64,000 bases of DNA from Corynebacterium silvaticum (GCF_004382825.2 NZ_SDQO02000002.1:682001-746000); one strand, 5' to 3'; counted from the first letter of the stretch, positions 29,025-38,084 are shown. Made by a program: numbers and translations. Notes: a model not told the origin generated them from the sequence alone.

Positions 29025-29870
29025 GTGGATAAGGACGCAACACAAAGCGCTCGCGTAGAAGGTGACGGCGGTAGCCGTGACTCGCGGACCCCTCTCAACG
29101 TCGGGTGGTTGCGCGAGCAGTTAATAGATGACGGCCCTTTCGCGCGCATTCTGCATTCATCAACGACGGGATCCACTAACACGGATCTGGTCGCCGCCGC
29201 GCATGAGGGAGCACCTGCGTGGACTGTCATTCTCACAGAACATCAAAGCCTGGGTCGCGGGCGCATGGGGAGGCGCTATGAGGCGCCAGCGGGTGCGCAG
29301 CTCACCCTTTCCGTACTTATCCGGCCGCCGCGGGAATCGGTTTTCCGGCTCGGCACGATGCCATTAGCTACTGGATTAGCGCTTATCGACGCCCTCAAAG
29401 GTGCAGAAGGAGTCGGCCTCAAGTGGCCCAATGACCTGCTCTGCGAGGGGCGTAAGTTGTGCGGCATCCTTGCTGAGGCCGTGAGCCTAGGAGAAGAACC
29501 CGCTGTGGTTATAGGCCTTGGGCTTAACACCTCGCTCACGCGTGAGGAACTTCCGGTGCCGCATGCCACAAGCCTGGAATTAGAAGTAATACCTTACGAG
29601 CGCAACGAACTAGCAGTTCGAGTACTGACAGCGCTGCATCGACGACTGCGCCAATGGGAGGACAACGACCCCGCCCTGATGGCAGAATACCGCCAGGTGT
29701 GCACCTCTATAGGCGCTGACGTTCGAGTAGTCCTATCGGAAAACGAGGAACTCCTCGGCGTAGCGGAATCGGTCTCCGACGCCGGGCTTATCTGCGTTCG
29801 CGACTCACAAGGGGAGCTCCACGAGCTCATGGCCGGAGACGTGACCCATTTGCGACTCCAGGATAAATAA
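29025..29870 (+). CDS. birA: Biotin--[acetyl-CoA carboxylase] ligase
   Basis: 281 residues from the GTG at 29025, which has AGGAGA at 29015-29020; ATGs at 28992-29001 are alternatives. The catalytic core shows 'SLGRGRMGRRYEAPAG' for biotinyl-AMP binding and 'GLKWPNDLLCEGRKLCGIL' with the conserved KWPND. The C-terminal 50 residues form the SH3-like cap. There is no N-terminal helix-turn-helix, so it is a class I, non-repressor ligase. It biotinylates AccBC and pyruvate carboxylase, both encoded in this window, and faces dtsR1. Confidence 0.95.
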   Translation: MDKDATQSARVEGDGGSRDSRTPLNVGWLREQLIDDGPFARILHSSTTGSTNTDLVAAAHEGAPAWTVILTEHQSLGRGRMGRRYEAPAGAQLTLSVLIRPPRESVFRLGTMPLATGLALIDALKGAEGVGLKWPNDLLCEGRKLCGILAEAVSLGEEPAVVIGLGLNTSLTREELPVPHATSLELEVIPYERNELAVRVLTALHRRLRQWEDNDPALMAEYRQVCTSIGADVRVVLSENEELLGVAESVSDAGLICVRDSQGELHELMAGDVTHLRLQDK

Positions 29871-30341
29871 GTGGCACGAGTCCGAGTTCTACCCGACGAA
29901 ATTGTGCGTGTCGACGTCACCCGCTCACTTGTCTCCCTAATCTATCCCGTCTGCGAGCTCCTACTCATCACAGGCGTGTGCTGGATGCTCATCGGATACC
30001 TGGATCGTGACCCCCAGGACTCCATCCAACTACGCAACGCCGTGGTAGGGCTATGGGCAGCGCTGGCACTCTGGCGATTTGCCCTGCCCGTGCTGCGTGC
30101 CCGCAAAGAACGTGTGATTGTTACCGATCAACGAGTGATTCTGCGTGCTCAAGGCATCATGGGGGCTAGTGAATCAATCCCGCTGCGTGCGGTGCGCCAT
30201 GTGGGACGTAAGCGCAAGAATATTTCTTTGGCCGTCTCTGGGTACCAACGTCCCATCATGCTGGCTAACGTAGCAAAAGCCAAGCACGTGGTTGCGTCCA
30301 TTGAGGAAGGCATGAATCAAGGGCGCGGGCATTGGGGATAG
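29871..30341 (+). CDS. Membrane protein with PH-like domain
   Basis: 156 residues, GTG start directly abutting the birA stop. Two membrane helices (about residues 20-42 and 55-75) are followed by a bPH2-type domain ('ERVIVTDQRVILRAQGIMGASESIPLRAVRHV'). The role is unknown; such small proteins occur beside birA and purK in corynebacteria and mycobacteria. It is cotranscribed with birA and followed by a terminator. Confidence 0.8.
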   Translation: MARVRVLPDEIVRVDVTRSLVSLIYPVCELLLITGVCWMLIGYLDRDPQDSIQLRNAVVGLWAALALWRFALPVLRARKERVIVTDQRVILRAQGIMGASESIPLRAVRHVGRKRKNISLAVSGYQRPIMLANVAKAKHVVASIEEGMNQGRGHWG

Positions 30342-30347
30342 AGTTCT

Positions 30348-30385
30348 AGAAGGAGACGCATATTAGATAATGTCTCTTCTTTTTT
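30348..30385 (+). terminator. Terminator of the birA transcript
   Basis: AGAAgGAGAC pairs with GTCTCTTCT and is followed by TTTTTT, seven bases after the stop of the membrane-protein gene. Confidence 0.85.
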
Positions 30386-30473
30386 GCCCGCTAACGGGGA
30401 GAGGGCACTGAAGCGGACAGGCGGTGTTTTCTTGCAACCAATGCAGAACACCCTTTCTCTTCTGCTCACAAGC

Positions 30474-30479
30474 TATAGT
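30474..30479 (+). promoter_or_regulatory. -10 box for a probable leaderless purK transcript
   Basis: TATAGT lies eight bases before the GTG at 30488 and there is no ribosome site, which places the expected transcript start at or next to the start codon. Confidence 0.5.
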
Positions 30480-30487
30480 TGTTACCC

Positions 30488-31693
30488 GTGACTCACAGCA
30501 GCGGTAATCCAGCAGCACACGCACCAGACATGCCAATTCTGTGTGTGATTGGCGACGGACAAATGGCACGAATGATGCACACAGAGGCCATTGAACTGGG
30601 GCAATCAATTCGGGTTCTGGCAAGCTCTCATGATTCTTCCGCCGCTCAAGTAGCCGCTGACGTGATCATCGGCGATTACGCAAACCTCGACGATCTGCGT
30701 CGCGTTGTGGCCGGGTCGAATGCCGTGACTTTTGATCATGAGCATGTGCCATCTGAACACCTGCGCACACTTATCGCTGAGGGCTACAACGTGCAGCCCC
30801 AGCCCGATGCTTTGCTCAACGCCCAAGACAAACTCGTAATGCGTACGCGCCTTAAAGAAATGGGCGCGCCAGTCCCGCCATTTGCCCCGATCAGCAGTGT
30901 GGAAGACGCGCGCGCTTTCTGGGAATCGGTGGATGGTCAGGTGTGCGTGAAGGCGTGCCGGGGTGGCTATGACGGGCATGGGGTGTGGTTCCCGGATTCG
31001 GTGACGGAGTTAGAAGAGCTCGTCGACAAGCTTCTTAGCAACGGAACTTCGCTGATGGGCGAGAAAAAAGTCCAGCTTGTTCGCGAACTCTCCGCCATGG
31101 TAGCGCGTATCCCCAGCGGTGAGGCGCAAAGCTGGCCCGTGGTGGAATCGGTACAAACTGACGGGATTTGTACGGAAGCGCTTGCACCCGCGCCGGGTTT
31201 GGGCGAGGCATTAGAAAACCAGTGCCGCGAGCTTTCCATCCGCATTGCCACTGAGCTCGGCGTCACGGGAGCGCTTGCCGTGGAGCTCTTTGAGACTCGC
31301 GGTGAGGACGGACAGCCAGAGATTTTTGTCAACGAGCTAGCCATGCGTCCGCACAACACTGGGCACTGGACACAAGACGGATGCGTGACCAGCCAATTTG
31401 AGCAGCACATTCGTGCAGTATTGGATTATCCGCTCGGCGCTACCGATCTCACCGCGCCGGTTACTGTGATGGCGAATATTCTTGGGGCGGCAACCGATCC
31501 TGCTCAGCCGATGGGGGAGCGCGTTGCAGAAGTTATGCGTCGTTTTCCTAACGCAAAGGTTCACCTGTACGGGAAAGCCTATCGAGCTGGCCGTAAGATA
31601 GGACACGTCAATCTCACTGGTACTGACGTTGAGACAACGCGTGCCGACGCCCGCCTCGCCGCACAGTATCTAGTCCACGCAACGTGGGACTAA
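30488..31693 (+). CDS. purK: 5-(carboxyamino)imidazole ribonucleotide synthase
   Basis: 401 residues from the GTG at 30488; a TTG three codons upstream overlaps the -10 box. It is an ATP-grasp enzyme: N-terminal 'ILCVIGDGQMARMMHTEAIELG', ATP-grasp loop 'VCVKACRGGYDGHGVW', and 'EIFVNELAMRPHNTGHWT' before the C-terminal domain. It makes N5-CAIR from AIR, bicarbonate and ATP, feeding PurE, encoded next. The N-terminus carries about 16 extra residues before the usual start. Confidence 0.95.
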   Translation: MTHSSGNPAAHAPDMPILCVIGDGQMARMMHTEAIELGQSIRVLASSHDSSAAQVAADVIIGDYANLDDLRRVVAGSNAVTFDHEHVPSEHLRTLIAEGYNVQPQPDALLNAQDKLVMRTRLKEMGAPVPPFAPISSVEDARAFWESVDGQVCVKACRGGYDGHGVWFPDSVTELEELVDKLLSNGTSLMGEKKVQLVRELSAMVARIPSGEAQSWPVVESVQTDGICTEALAPAPGLGEALENQCRELSIRIATELGVTGALAVELFETRGEDGQPEIFVNELAMRPHNTGHWTQDGCVTSQFEQHIRAVLDYPLGATDLTAPVTVMANILGAATDPAQPMGERVAEVMRRFPNAKVHLYGKAYRAGRKIGHVNLTGTDVETTRADARLAAQYLVHATWD

Positions 31694-31735
31694 TCTCGGT
31701 TCTTTGCCGGCTTTTTACCAAAACTAGGAGAAAAC

Positions 31736-32236
31736 ATGTCCCCTCTCGTCGGCCTTATTATGGGCTCCGATTCCGACTGGCCCACAGTGCAACCAGCAGC
31801 AGAAACTCTGGCTGAGTTTGGCATCCCCTTTGAAGTCGGTGTGGTTTCCGCACACCGCACTCCCGAAAAGATGCTGGCCTATGCCAAGTCGGCTCACACG
31901 AGAGGGCTGAAAGCGATTATCGCTTGTGCCGGGGGCGCAGCTCATCTGCCAGGTATGGTTGCCGCGGCTACGCCACTGCCCGTGATCGGTATTCCGCGTG
32001 CGCTCAAAGACCTCGATGGTATGGACTCTTTGCTTTCTATCGTGCAGATGCCGGGAGGCGTTCCCGTTGCCACGGTTTCCATCGGCGGGGCAAAGAATGC
32101 GGGACTCCTTGCTGTACGCATCCTTTCTGCGGGTGACCCGGCCCTGACAGAAAAAATGGTTGCGTATCAAGACACAATGCGTAAGGAAGTCGAGCAGAAA
32201 GACGCTAACCTCAAGCGCACATTGATGGGCGAGTAA
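31736..32236 (+). CDS. purE: N5-CAIR mutase
   Basis: 166 residues, full length. '[12 protein letters not shown]', '[11 protein letters not shown]' and '[12 protein letters not shown]' are the class I PurE motifs; the His of SAHRTP is the catalytic acid/base. It converts N5-CAIR to CAIR in purine synthesis. It lies 42 bases after purK with an AGGAG ribosome site and is followed after 5 bases by the DUF218 gene. Confidence 0.96.
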   Translation: MSPLVGLIMGSDSDWPTVQPAAETLAEFGIPFEVGVVSAHRTPEKMLAYAKSAHTRGLKAIIACAGGAAHLPGMVAAATPLPVIGIPRALKDLDGMDSLLSIVQMPGGVPVATVSIGGAKNAGLLAVRILSAGDPALTEKMVAYQDTMRKEVEQKDANLKRTLMGE

Positions 32237-32241
32237 GACTT

Positions 32242-32709
32242 TTGTCGGCTGATTTCTGGAAAGAATCGACGATTCTTACCCTCGGCTCTAAAGTTCGCGG
32301 TGCCGAACCCGGACATGTGTTGTTGTGGCGTCTCCAGCATGCCTTGGAGTTGTCGCAACAAACGTCAGGCCCTGTTGTAGTCTCTGGAAAAGGCGAAGCT
32401 GCTGTGATGGGGGACTGGTTGGTGCGCCACGGATTGGATTCACAACGCTTGATAATTGAACCCGAAGCGACCAGCACCAACGAGAACTTGGAAAATGCGC
32501 ACGCCCTCCTACCCGAAACCCGCACATGGATCGTGGTAACGAGCGATTTTCATAAACTTCGCACCCTCGCGTGGGCGCGGCACCTAGGAATCCCCATAAC
32601 GGTAAGTTCCGCAGTGACCAAGCCGCCCTTTAGAGTGCGGAATTTTGTTCGCGAGATCTTTGCGTTGCCGCATTCGCTGCTGCGGATAGCGTGGCGTCGA
32701 GTAGCTTAG
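32242..32709 (+). CDS. DUF218 (YdcF/SanA-like) family protein
   Basis: 155 residues from a TTG start, cotranscribed with purE. The family pattern is clear: 'TILTLGSKVRG' at the start, 'VVVSGKGEAAVMGDWLVRHG', 'EATSTNENLENA' with the conserved acidic/asparagine cluster, and 'WIVVTSDFHKLRTLAWARHLG'. Unlike SanA it has no membrane anchor. DUF218 proteins bind nucleotide-like ligands and have been linked to envelope functions, but the reaction is not known. A copy of the dispersed palindrome lies within codons 6-12, next to the start, and encodes WKESTIL. Confidence 0.8.
   Translation: MSADFWKESTILTLGSKVRGAEPGHVLLWRLQHALELSQQTSGPVVVSGKGEAAVMGDWLVRHGLDSQRLIIEPEATSTNENLENAHALLPETRTWIVVTSDFHKLRTLAWARHLGIPITVSSAVTKPPFRVRNFVREIFALPHSLLRIAWRRVA
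32258..32280. repeat. Palindromic repeat copy at the start of the DUF218 gene
   Basis: GGAAAGAATCG-A-CGATTCTTACC: the core AAGAATCGACGATTCTT (32261-32277) is a near-perfect palindrome. It lies inside the coding sequence. Confidence 0.75.
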
Positions 32710-33092
32710 CTTTGCGACACCACGACAAACCCGCGAAGTGTGTTGGCCGGAGCATGTCAGGCCCCTTTACTGCCACCCCTTGATTTAGCCCCACCGATTT
32801 AGTTCATAGCGCGGATGTATCGCTGTAATTAACTTTTGTTGATTATTTTGATTGCAGATGCGTCTAGAAGCCTTCCAGCAGCAAACCTGCTGATAGTGGC
32901 CACTTTGATGTAGCGATGATGCTATAAAGAATGCTCTTTGAGATGGGCCGGGGAGTGGGGAGCAGGTTTCTTGAGCGGAGCATCTCAGCAGGTAGTAAGC
33001 GTTGTTCGGTCTTTGTGTTTATCGCAACAAAAATAGGGCCCTCAACATTCCATTGTTACGTTGAATGTGAGATTTTGGAATCGAGAGGGACT
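32710..33092. other. 383-base spacer upstream of the ABC importer
   Basis: There is no gene. I looked for a DtxR box (TTAGGTTAG-type palindrome) as expected for an iron-uptake operon and found none. Short inverted repeats (CAGCAGcaaacCTGCTG near 32877-32893; AGTGGCCACT near 32896) are present. The AT-rich stretch at 32820-32850 may hold the promoter. Confidence 0.4.
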
Positions 33093-34177
33093 ATGAAGAA
33101 AATATTTGCGCTCTGGACCGCGATGTTCGCGGTAGTGGCGTTGGCTTTATCGGGATGCAGCACAGCTCCAGAAAAGCTTCACAAGAAAAAACCCAAGCGG
33201 CTGGTATCACTGTGACTGACTTTCATGGCCGTCAGGTAAAACTTCCCAAGGCCTCTGAGCGCTCTGTGTTCCTAGTAGAAAACGCGATGAACACCATGAT
33301 GGCTGTGGGTGGTAGCAAGAAGATCGTGGGAACGGGCGAAGTCTGGGAGCCTACGTTTAAGAAGGACTTCCTTGAGGCAGTTCACCCGGGCTTTTCCAAG
33401 TTGCCGGTTATCGCTTCTCAAGACGGTAGCTATGACTTGGAGGCGCTTGCCGCTTTGAAACCCGATTTTGTGGTTCTGTGGGCAGAGTCTGCCGATGATA
33501 AAGCGATTGCTGCCATCGAGGAGACCTTGAAGGTGCCGGTGTATGCGGTATTCCTGACTTCCTTTGCAGACCTGGACAAGTTGGCCGTCGATATGGCTAA
33601 TGTCAATGGAACCCCTGAGCGTGGTGCTACAGTCAACGCACTTTTGAAGAAACAGATGGACAAGATCGCTGAGAAGACGAGCACGATCGAAAAGAAACCC
33701 TCTGTGTTCTGGATGTGGGGCGACGCTTACGGTACCGCTGGCACAAAGTCCAGTGCTAATGACCTGATTGAGGCTGCCGGTGGAACCAACGTGATTGCCA
33801 AGTGGGATAACTCTGCCAAGGCTTCCGAGCATCCGGTTGTTTCCCTGGAAACCCTGGCCAAGCTCAATCCTGATGCGATCTACATGTGGTACAACTCGGA
33901 GATCGACCCTTCAGATGTTATTGAGGGCAAGAACGTAGGCGGAGTTGATTTCTCTGCGTGGAAGAACCTCGATGCAGTGAAGAACAAGCAGGTCTTTGAG
34001 CTTGATGATCCGTTCCTTTATGACATGATGACTGGGCGTCTAGCAATGGCAACTGCCAAGGTCGCGCAAGACATCAACCCTGAGGCATTCAAGGGCTGGG
34101 ATAATTCTGCAGAAACTGATCAGTATTTTGTAGATATGTACGGCGTGCATTACCCAGGATTCAAGCCAGCTCAGTGA
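33093..34177 (+). pseudogene. ABC importer binding lipoprotein (FepB/BtuF type), frameshifted after the signal peptide
   Basis: The ATG at 33093 opens a lipoprotein signal (MKKIFALWTAMFAVVALALS-GC, Cys 22). The frame is lost in AAAA at 33172-33175; one more A would give STAPEKASQEKTQAAGITVTD and continue into the long remainder to 34177. The mature part is a two-lobed metal-chelate binding protein of the PF01497 type ('TDFHGRQVKLPKASERSVFL', 'DLEALAALKPDFVVLW'). Ligands of this family include siderophores, haem, cobalamin and in some cases nickel. The stop overlaps the start of the permease-ATPase gene by four bases. As read, only a 40-residue peptide would be made; a sequencing error in the A-run is quite possible. 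Confidence 0.8.
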
Positions 34178-35952
34178 ATTCACAACGCTTAATGAGAAGC
34201 CGCAAACTCCTTATTGTCGGGCTGCTTCTTTCTCCACTCGTGGCATTCTTTGTGTCTATGATGCTCGGTAGTTATGGAGCCAACCCAAGTGAGGCGCTTG
34301 CGGCTCTCGTCGCGCGGTTATGCGGTAGCCAAGAAACTGTCTCCGTTGTGATAGCCGATATTCGACTCCCCCGGGTAGTGACCTCTTTACTGGTAGGCAT
34401 GGCTCTAGCCATGTCCGGAGCGACGCTGCAGGGAGTGCTGCGTAACCCGCTGGTGGATCCGTATATTTTGGGCTTGTCTTCGGGGGCAGCTTTTGGTGCG
34501 GCTTTAGCTATCGCAGTATGGCGCTGGATACCCGTTCCCATCAGTGCTTTTGTGTTTGCGCTTGTGGCTTTAGCCATGACCTATTTCATGGCGCGAACAA
34601 AGAACTCGGTTCCAATAGTGAACTTGGTTCTGTCGGGTGTCATCACCTCAGCGGTATTTACTGCTTTGCTCTCGATCGTTCAAATAACATCGCATGAGAA
34701 GTCGTTGCAAGCCATCGTGTTATGGACCATGGGAAGCTTCAACGGGGTGACGTGGTCAACTCTTAAGCCCACATGGTTACTGATTCTTCTTGGTTGCTTT
34801 TTCATGATTGGTTTGCGCTGGCGGCTCAATGTTTTAACCATGGGAGAGACCGAAGCAAAAGTGTCGGGGATGCACGTGGAGAGATACCGTGTTCTCTTTA
34901 TCGTCTTATCCGCGTTGGTGTCAGCTTTGTCTGTTTCTATGGTGGGAGTGGTGGCGCTTTTGGGGCTTATTGTCCCGCATATCGTGAGGATGCTTCTAGG
35001 ACCTGACCACCGAGTACTTATCCCGGTTTCTGCTGCGTTGGGGGCGGCGCTGATGGAGGTCATCGATACTGTAGCTCGGACAGCTACGGGTTTTGAGATC
35101 CCCGTCAGTATCATTACCACGCTCGTAGGTGCACCGGTTTTTTTGGTTGTTGCTGCGCTCAACAAAGGCAGGTCAATGGCAGTAGGAATGAGTATGGAAT
35201 CAGTGAGTATCGGCTATGGCCAACGCTTAGTGATTCGTGATGTGACGGATACCTTCCCTGCCGGGAAAATTACAGCGCTTTTAGGTGCTAATGGTTGCGG
35301 CAAATCGACGTTACTCTCGGCGATCGCTGGCCTTACTCCGGTGCACAGCGGCGCTATTACCGTTGATACCCCAAACGCAGTCTTGGGATTTGTGACCCAA
35401 GCACACGCAATGTCTTTTCCTTTTGACGTAGTAGATGTTGTTTTGACAGGGCGCGTGCGGTTTATCAGGGCGTTTTCTTCCCCAGCTCCCAAGGACGTCG
35501 ATGCCGCGCACAGTGCCTTGGACATGTTGGGCGTGGGGCATCTGGCGCGTCGGCAATACACAACGTTAAGCGGCGGCGAACGCCAGATGGTGATGATCGC
35601 ACGAGCGTTGGCACAAGAACCAGATATTTTATTGCTGGATGAGCCGACGACCTATTTGGATCTTTATAATCAGCAACGCGTGTTGGAGGTCATGGACATG
35701 CTGCGCGGACAAGGCATCACTTTGCTAGCGACACTGCATGACCCGAATCATGCTCTAGCACTTGCGGATCATGCTGTGACGCTACGGCGTCTGAGTGAGG
35801 ATGATTCGCGTACGAGTCTGATCAGTTCGGGAGCGCCCTCGGACATTGTTCACGCAGAGACGATTCGTGCCATGTATTCATTGCAAGCGGAGTTCATTAC
35901 TACCCAGCGTGGGCCAGCCATGTTGCCGTGGATGAACACTGTAGATAGTTAG
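34174..35952 (+). CDS. ABC importer: FecCD permease fused to its ATPase
   Basis: 592 residues. Residues 1-335 are a FecCD permease with nine to ten helices ('ADIRLPRVVTSLLVGMALAMSG', 'RNPLVDPYILGLSSGA', 'GLIVPHIVRMLLGPDHR'). After only about 10 linking residues (KGRSMAVGMSME) comes an ATPase: Walker A 'GANGCGKST' near 370, signature 'LSGGERQMVMIARAL' near 465, Walker B 'ILLLDEPT', and the H-loop in 'LATLHDPNHA'. Permease and ATPase are normally separate proteins in this family; here the frame is continuous, without an internal stop. Two copies would form the full transporter. It overlaps the binding-protein gene by four bases. Confidence 0.9.
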   Translation: MNSQRLMRSRKLLIVGLLLSPLVAFFVSMMLGSYGANPSEALAALVARLCGSQETVSVVIADIRLPRVVTSLLVGMALAMSGATLQGVLRNPLVDPYILGLSSGAAFGAALAIAVWRWIPVPISAFVFALVALAMTYFMARTKNSVPIVNLVLSGVITSAVFTALLSIVQITSHEKSLQAIVLWTMGSFNGVTWSTLKPTWLLILLGCFFMIGLRWRLNVLTMGETEAKVSGMHVERYRVLFIVLSALVSALSVSMVGVVALLGLIVPHIVRMLLGPDHRVLIPVSAALGAALMEVIDTVARTATGFEIPVSIITTLVGAPVFLVVAALNKGRSMAVGMSMESVSIGYGQRLVIRDVTDTFPAGKITALLGANGCGKSTLLSAIAGLTPVHSGAITVDTPNAVLGFVTQAHAMSFPFDVVDVVLTGRVRFIRAFSSPAPKDVDAAHSALDMLGVGHLARRQYTTLSGGERQMVMIARALAQEPDILLLDEPTTYLDLYNQQRVLEVMDMLRGQGITLLATLHDPNHALALADHAVTLRRLSEDDSRTSLISSGAPSDIVHAETIRAMYSLQAEFITTQRGPAMLPWMNTVDS

Positions 35953-35995
35953 ATTTTTCGATGCAGGGGAGTGTTCTTCCAGATAAGACGGATCG

Positions 35996-36337
35996 TTACA
36001 CGTCTGCCAGATTGCTAGCTGCTTTACGGTTGAGTCGACCGAAATTATAGTAAGCGGCACAGGCCCCCTCAGGCGATACCATGCATGTTCCTATGGGGGT
36101 TTGTGGTGTGCACGCAGTGCCGAAGACACGGCATTGCCAAGGTTTTATTTTTCCTGTGAGCATGGAACCACATTCGCATGTGACAGGGTCGGGGATGCGT
36201 TTACCTGGGATAGAGAAAATTTTCTCGGCGTCCCAGGCCGAGAACTCTGCGGAAATACCAAGACAAGATTGTGGAATCCAGCCGAGACCGCGCCATTCAA
36301 AGGCGAAGGTGTGCGTGTTCTGTCTTTCTAAATCAAC
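35996..36337 (-). pseudogene. hypD: C-terminal remnant of hydrogenase maturation gene hypD
   Basis: Read leftward, about 114 codons without a start end at TAA 35996-35998. The sequence has 'FEWRGLGWIPQS', 'CECGSMLTGKIKPWQC', 'FGTACTPQTPIGTCMVS' and 'EGACAAYYNFGR', the conserved cysteine-rich end of HypD, which binds a 4Fe-4S cluster and helps make the Fe(CN)2CO unit of [NiFe]-hydrogenases. The first two thirds of the gene are missing; the recognisable part starts where the leftward MFS gene ends (stop at 36328), so the MFS segment seems to have replaced the rest. No other hydrogenase gene was found in the window. The reading frame itself has no lesion, so the loss may be recent. Confidence 0.85.
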
Positions 36338-37822
36338 ACCGCTTTGCCCATTGACTTGTAGCGGGATAAGAGATACAAGAGGATGAACAATCCAATTATT
36401 ATCCAGGCTGTCACAGGAATCGGAATCCCGTAAAACTGATAGTGTGAGGCGGTTGAAGCGGTGATTGCTAAGCCTCCTAGGCTATTGGCGATTTGGATTG
36501 ATGATGATGAAAGTATGTCGGTAAGCGTATAAAACGCTAGACGATGCTCTTTACGCATGATGTCTACAGTGATATGCGAGACCATAACCGAATAAATTGC
36601 CTTGGCCCCAAACATGAGCGGCACTAATAAGATGGGAACAGTATTTCTAACCGCTTGGTTAAGATTGCCGGAAGTGCATAATGTTAGAAGCAGCCACCCA
36701 ACTAATGTGACAGCGACAACAGAACCGGAAATGAGAATCGACCTTATCGGTTCTATTCGATCTCCTCGCCGCGCAATGAAAAACATAACAAATATGGATG
36801 TGACTGGCTTTAAAAGTAAAGCTAGAGCAACAAATTTAGGGTCAGTTCCGATGAGCTGAGAGATGAACACCGCAATCAGGGGAACGCCAACAAAAAGCTG
36901 TAGAGATGCATCCAGAGTTAACGTGCGGTACTGAGGATGTGCATACAGTATTTTTGTATCTCGAAATATGCTGGAAAAGATGGACGATAAGCTGATGGAC
37001 TCCTTACGCATCTCTTCTACCGTTGGCAGTCCCCTGATCGCGATGAGTGCACTTATTGTGTATGCGATAGTGGCTATGGCTAATGCAGAGTAAAAAGTTT
37101 TCGATACCTGCCCGTGAAAAATAACTGTCTGTATGGCAAATGCGGTGATCGATCATTGAGCACTGAGAGATGATGCTGGTTATTGCCATAACTCCCGGGC
37201 GTTTTTCACGAGAAACAATCTCACTTATCCAGGCGCTCCATACTGTGCCGAACGACAGGGAATAGGCTATTTCCACGACAACTGCACACATTCCAAGTAG
37301 GAACAATTGGTGGAACTTTGAGGCGGGATACCAAACGGCAAAGAGCATTATCACAAGGCAAATGAGCATAACTGTCACGCCGGTGCTCATCATTTTTCTG
37401 TATCCAGCCTGGCGAGCGAGACTTGGACCAAGCATTTGGATGGGAACGCTAAGCAGCATTAAGAAATAGATTATCGAGAGTTTGCTGCTTTCCCATCCGA
37501 GCTCTCTTGTTATCAGGAGATTAAATAAATCACCTGATAGTCCGCCAGTAAGGCTTGCCAGAAGCAAGGAGCCGCTAGCGGGTAGTACGACACGCCAGTA
37601 TCGAGAGAAGATTTCAAACATCTCAGTTACCCGCTGCTTTCCTATAGATCCTTCCCAAATGTTTTGTATATCGTGACAACATCTTTTCAAATGCGACGTT
37701 GAGGCGTGCATGTTTTCGGAAAAATTTCCGCCAAAGTGAGGATTATGATGTAAGTAGTAATCGAAGATGTGGTCGTATGCTTCATGATATGTATGTGTAT
37801 CCAGCACATGTGCATGCCACAC
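36328..37822 (-). pseudogene. MFS transporter interrupted by a 4-base duplication
   Basis: Two overlapping frames (37004-37822 and 36328-37011) give one 12-helix MFS transporter. They change frame at GATCGATC (37147-37154); removing one GATC joins 'ISQCSM' to 'ITAFAIQTVIFHG' and restores a continuous helix. The exporter-like sequence starts at about 'MFEIFSRYWRVVLPASG' (37621); the 67 residues before it are rich in His and Tyr and unlike an MFS start, so the true start is uncertain (37621, 37711 or further up). Base composition is lower in GC than the flanks, which suggests transfer. The substrate is unknown. A tandem 4-base duplication is a typical replication-slippage change rather than a homopolymer read error. 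Confidence 0.75.
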
Positions 37823-37836
37823 TATGCAAATAGCAA

Positions 37837-37846
37837 GGGGGGGGGG
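37837..37846. repeat. G10 homopolymer upstream of the MFS gene
   Basis: Ten consecutive G on the plus strand, C on the MFS coding strand, 15 bases before the first possible MFS start. The frame is open through the tract. Such runs slip readily and can switch genes on and off; here it may also be a point of sequencing uncertainty. Confidence 0.8.
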
Positions 37847-38084
37847 AAGCGTCCTTTATATTTGTGCCTTAGCTACAACCACCGTGTGTAATGGAATTTG
37901 CATAGTTTTGTGTGCGCAGAATCCGTAGGGGGAGTGCCGGTTGTGACCTGCTCGGCGTCGTTTCTTTTTACACGGCAAATGAAGGAACGTTTATTGCAGC
38001 CGTATACCCGAGCTTCTCGACGAACCCTCTGCGTTAGAAGCGCTCGCTACTATTCAGGAATACGACCTGATTACTCAGGTGGCG

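Noticed and set aside
32710..33092. A DtxR iron box or cobalamin riboswitch before the ABC importer
   Set aside because: No TTAGGTTAG-type palindrome and no riboswitch core motif could be found by eye.
36081..36386. Plus-strand frames of 76-101 codons beside the MFS gene
   Set aside because: They are shadows of the hypD remnant on the minus strand, which has a clear family match.
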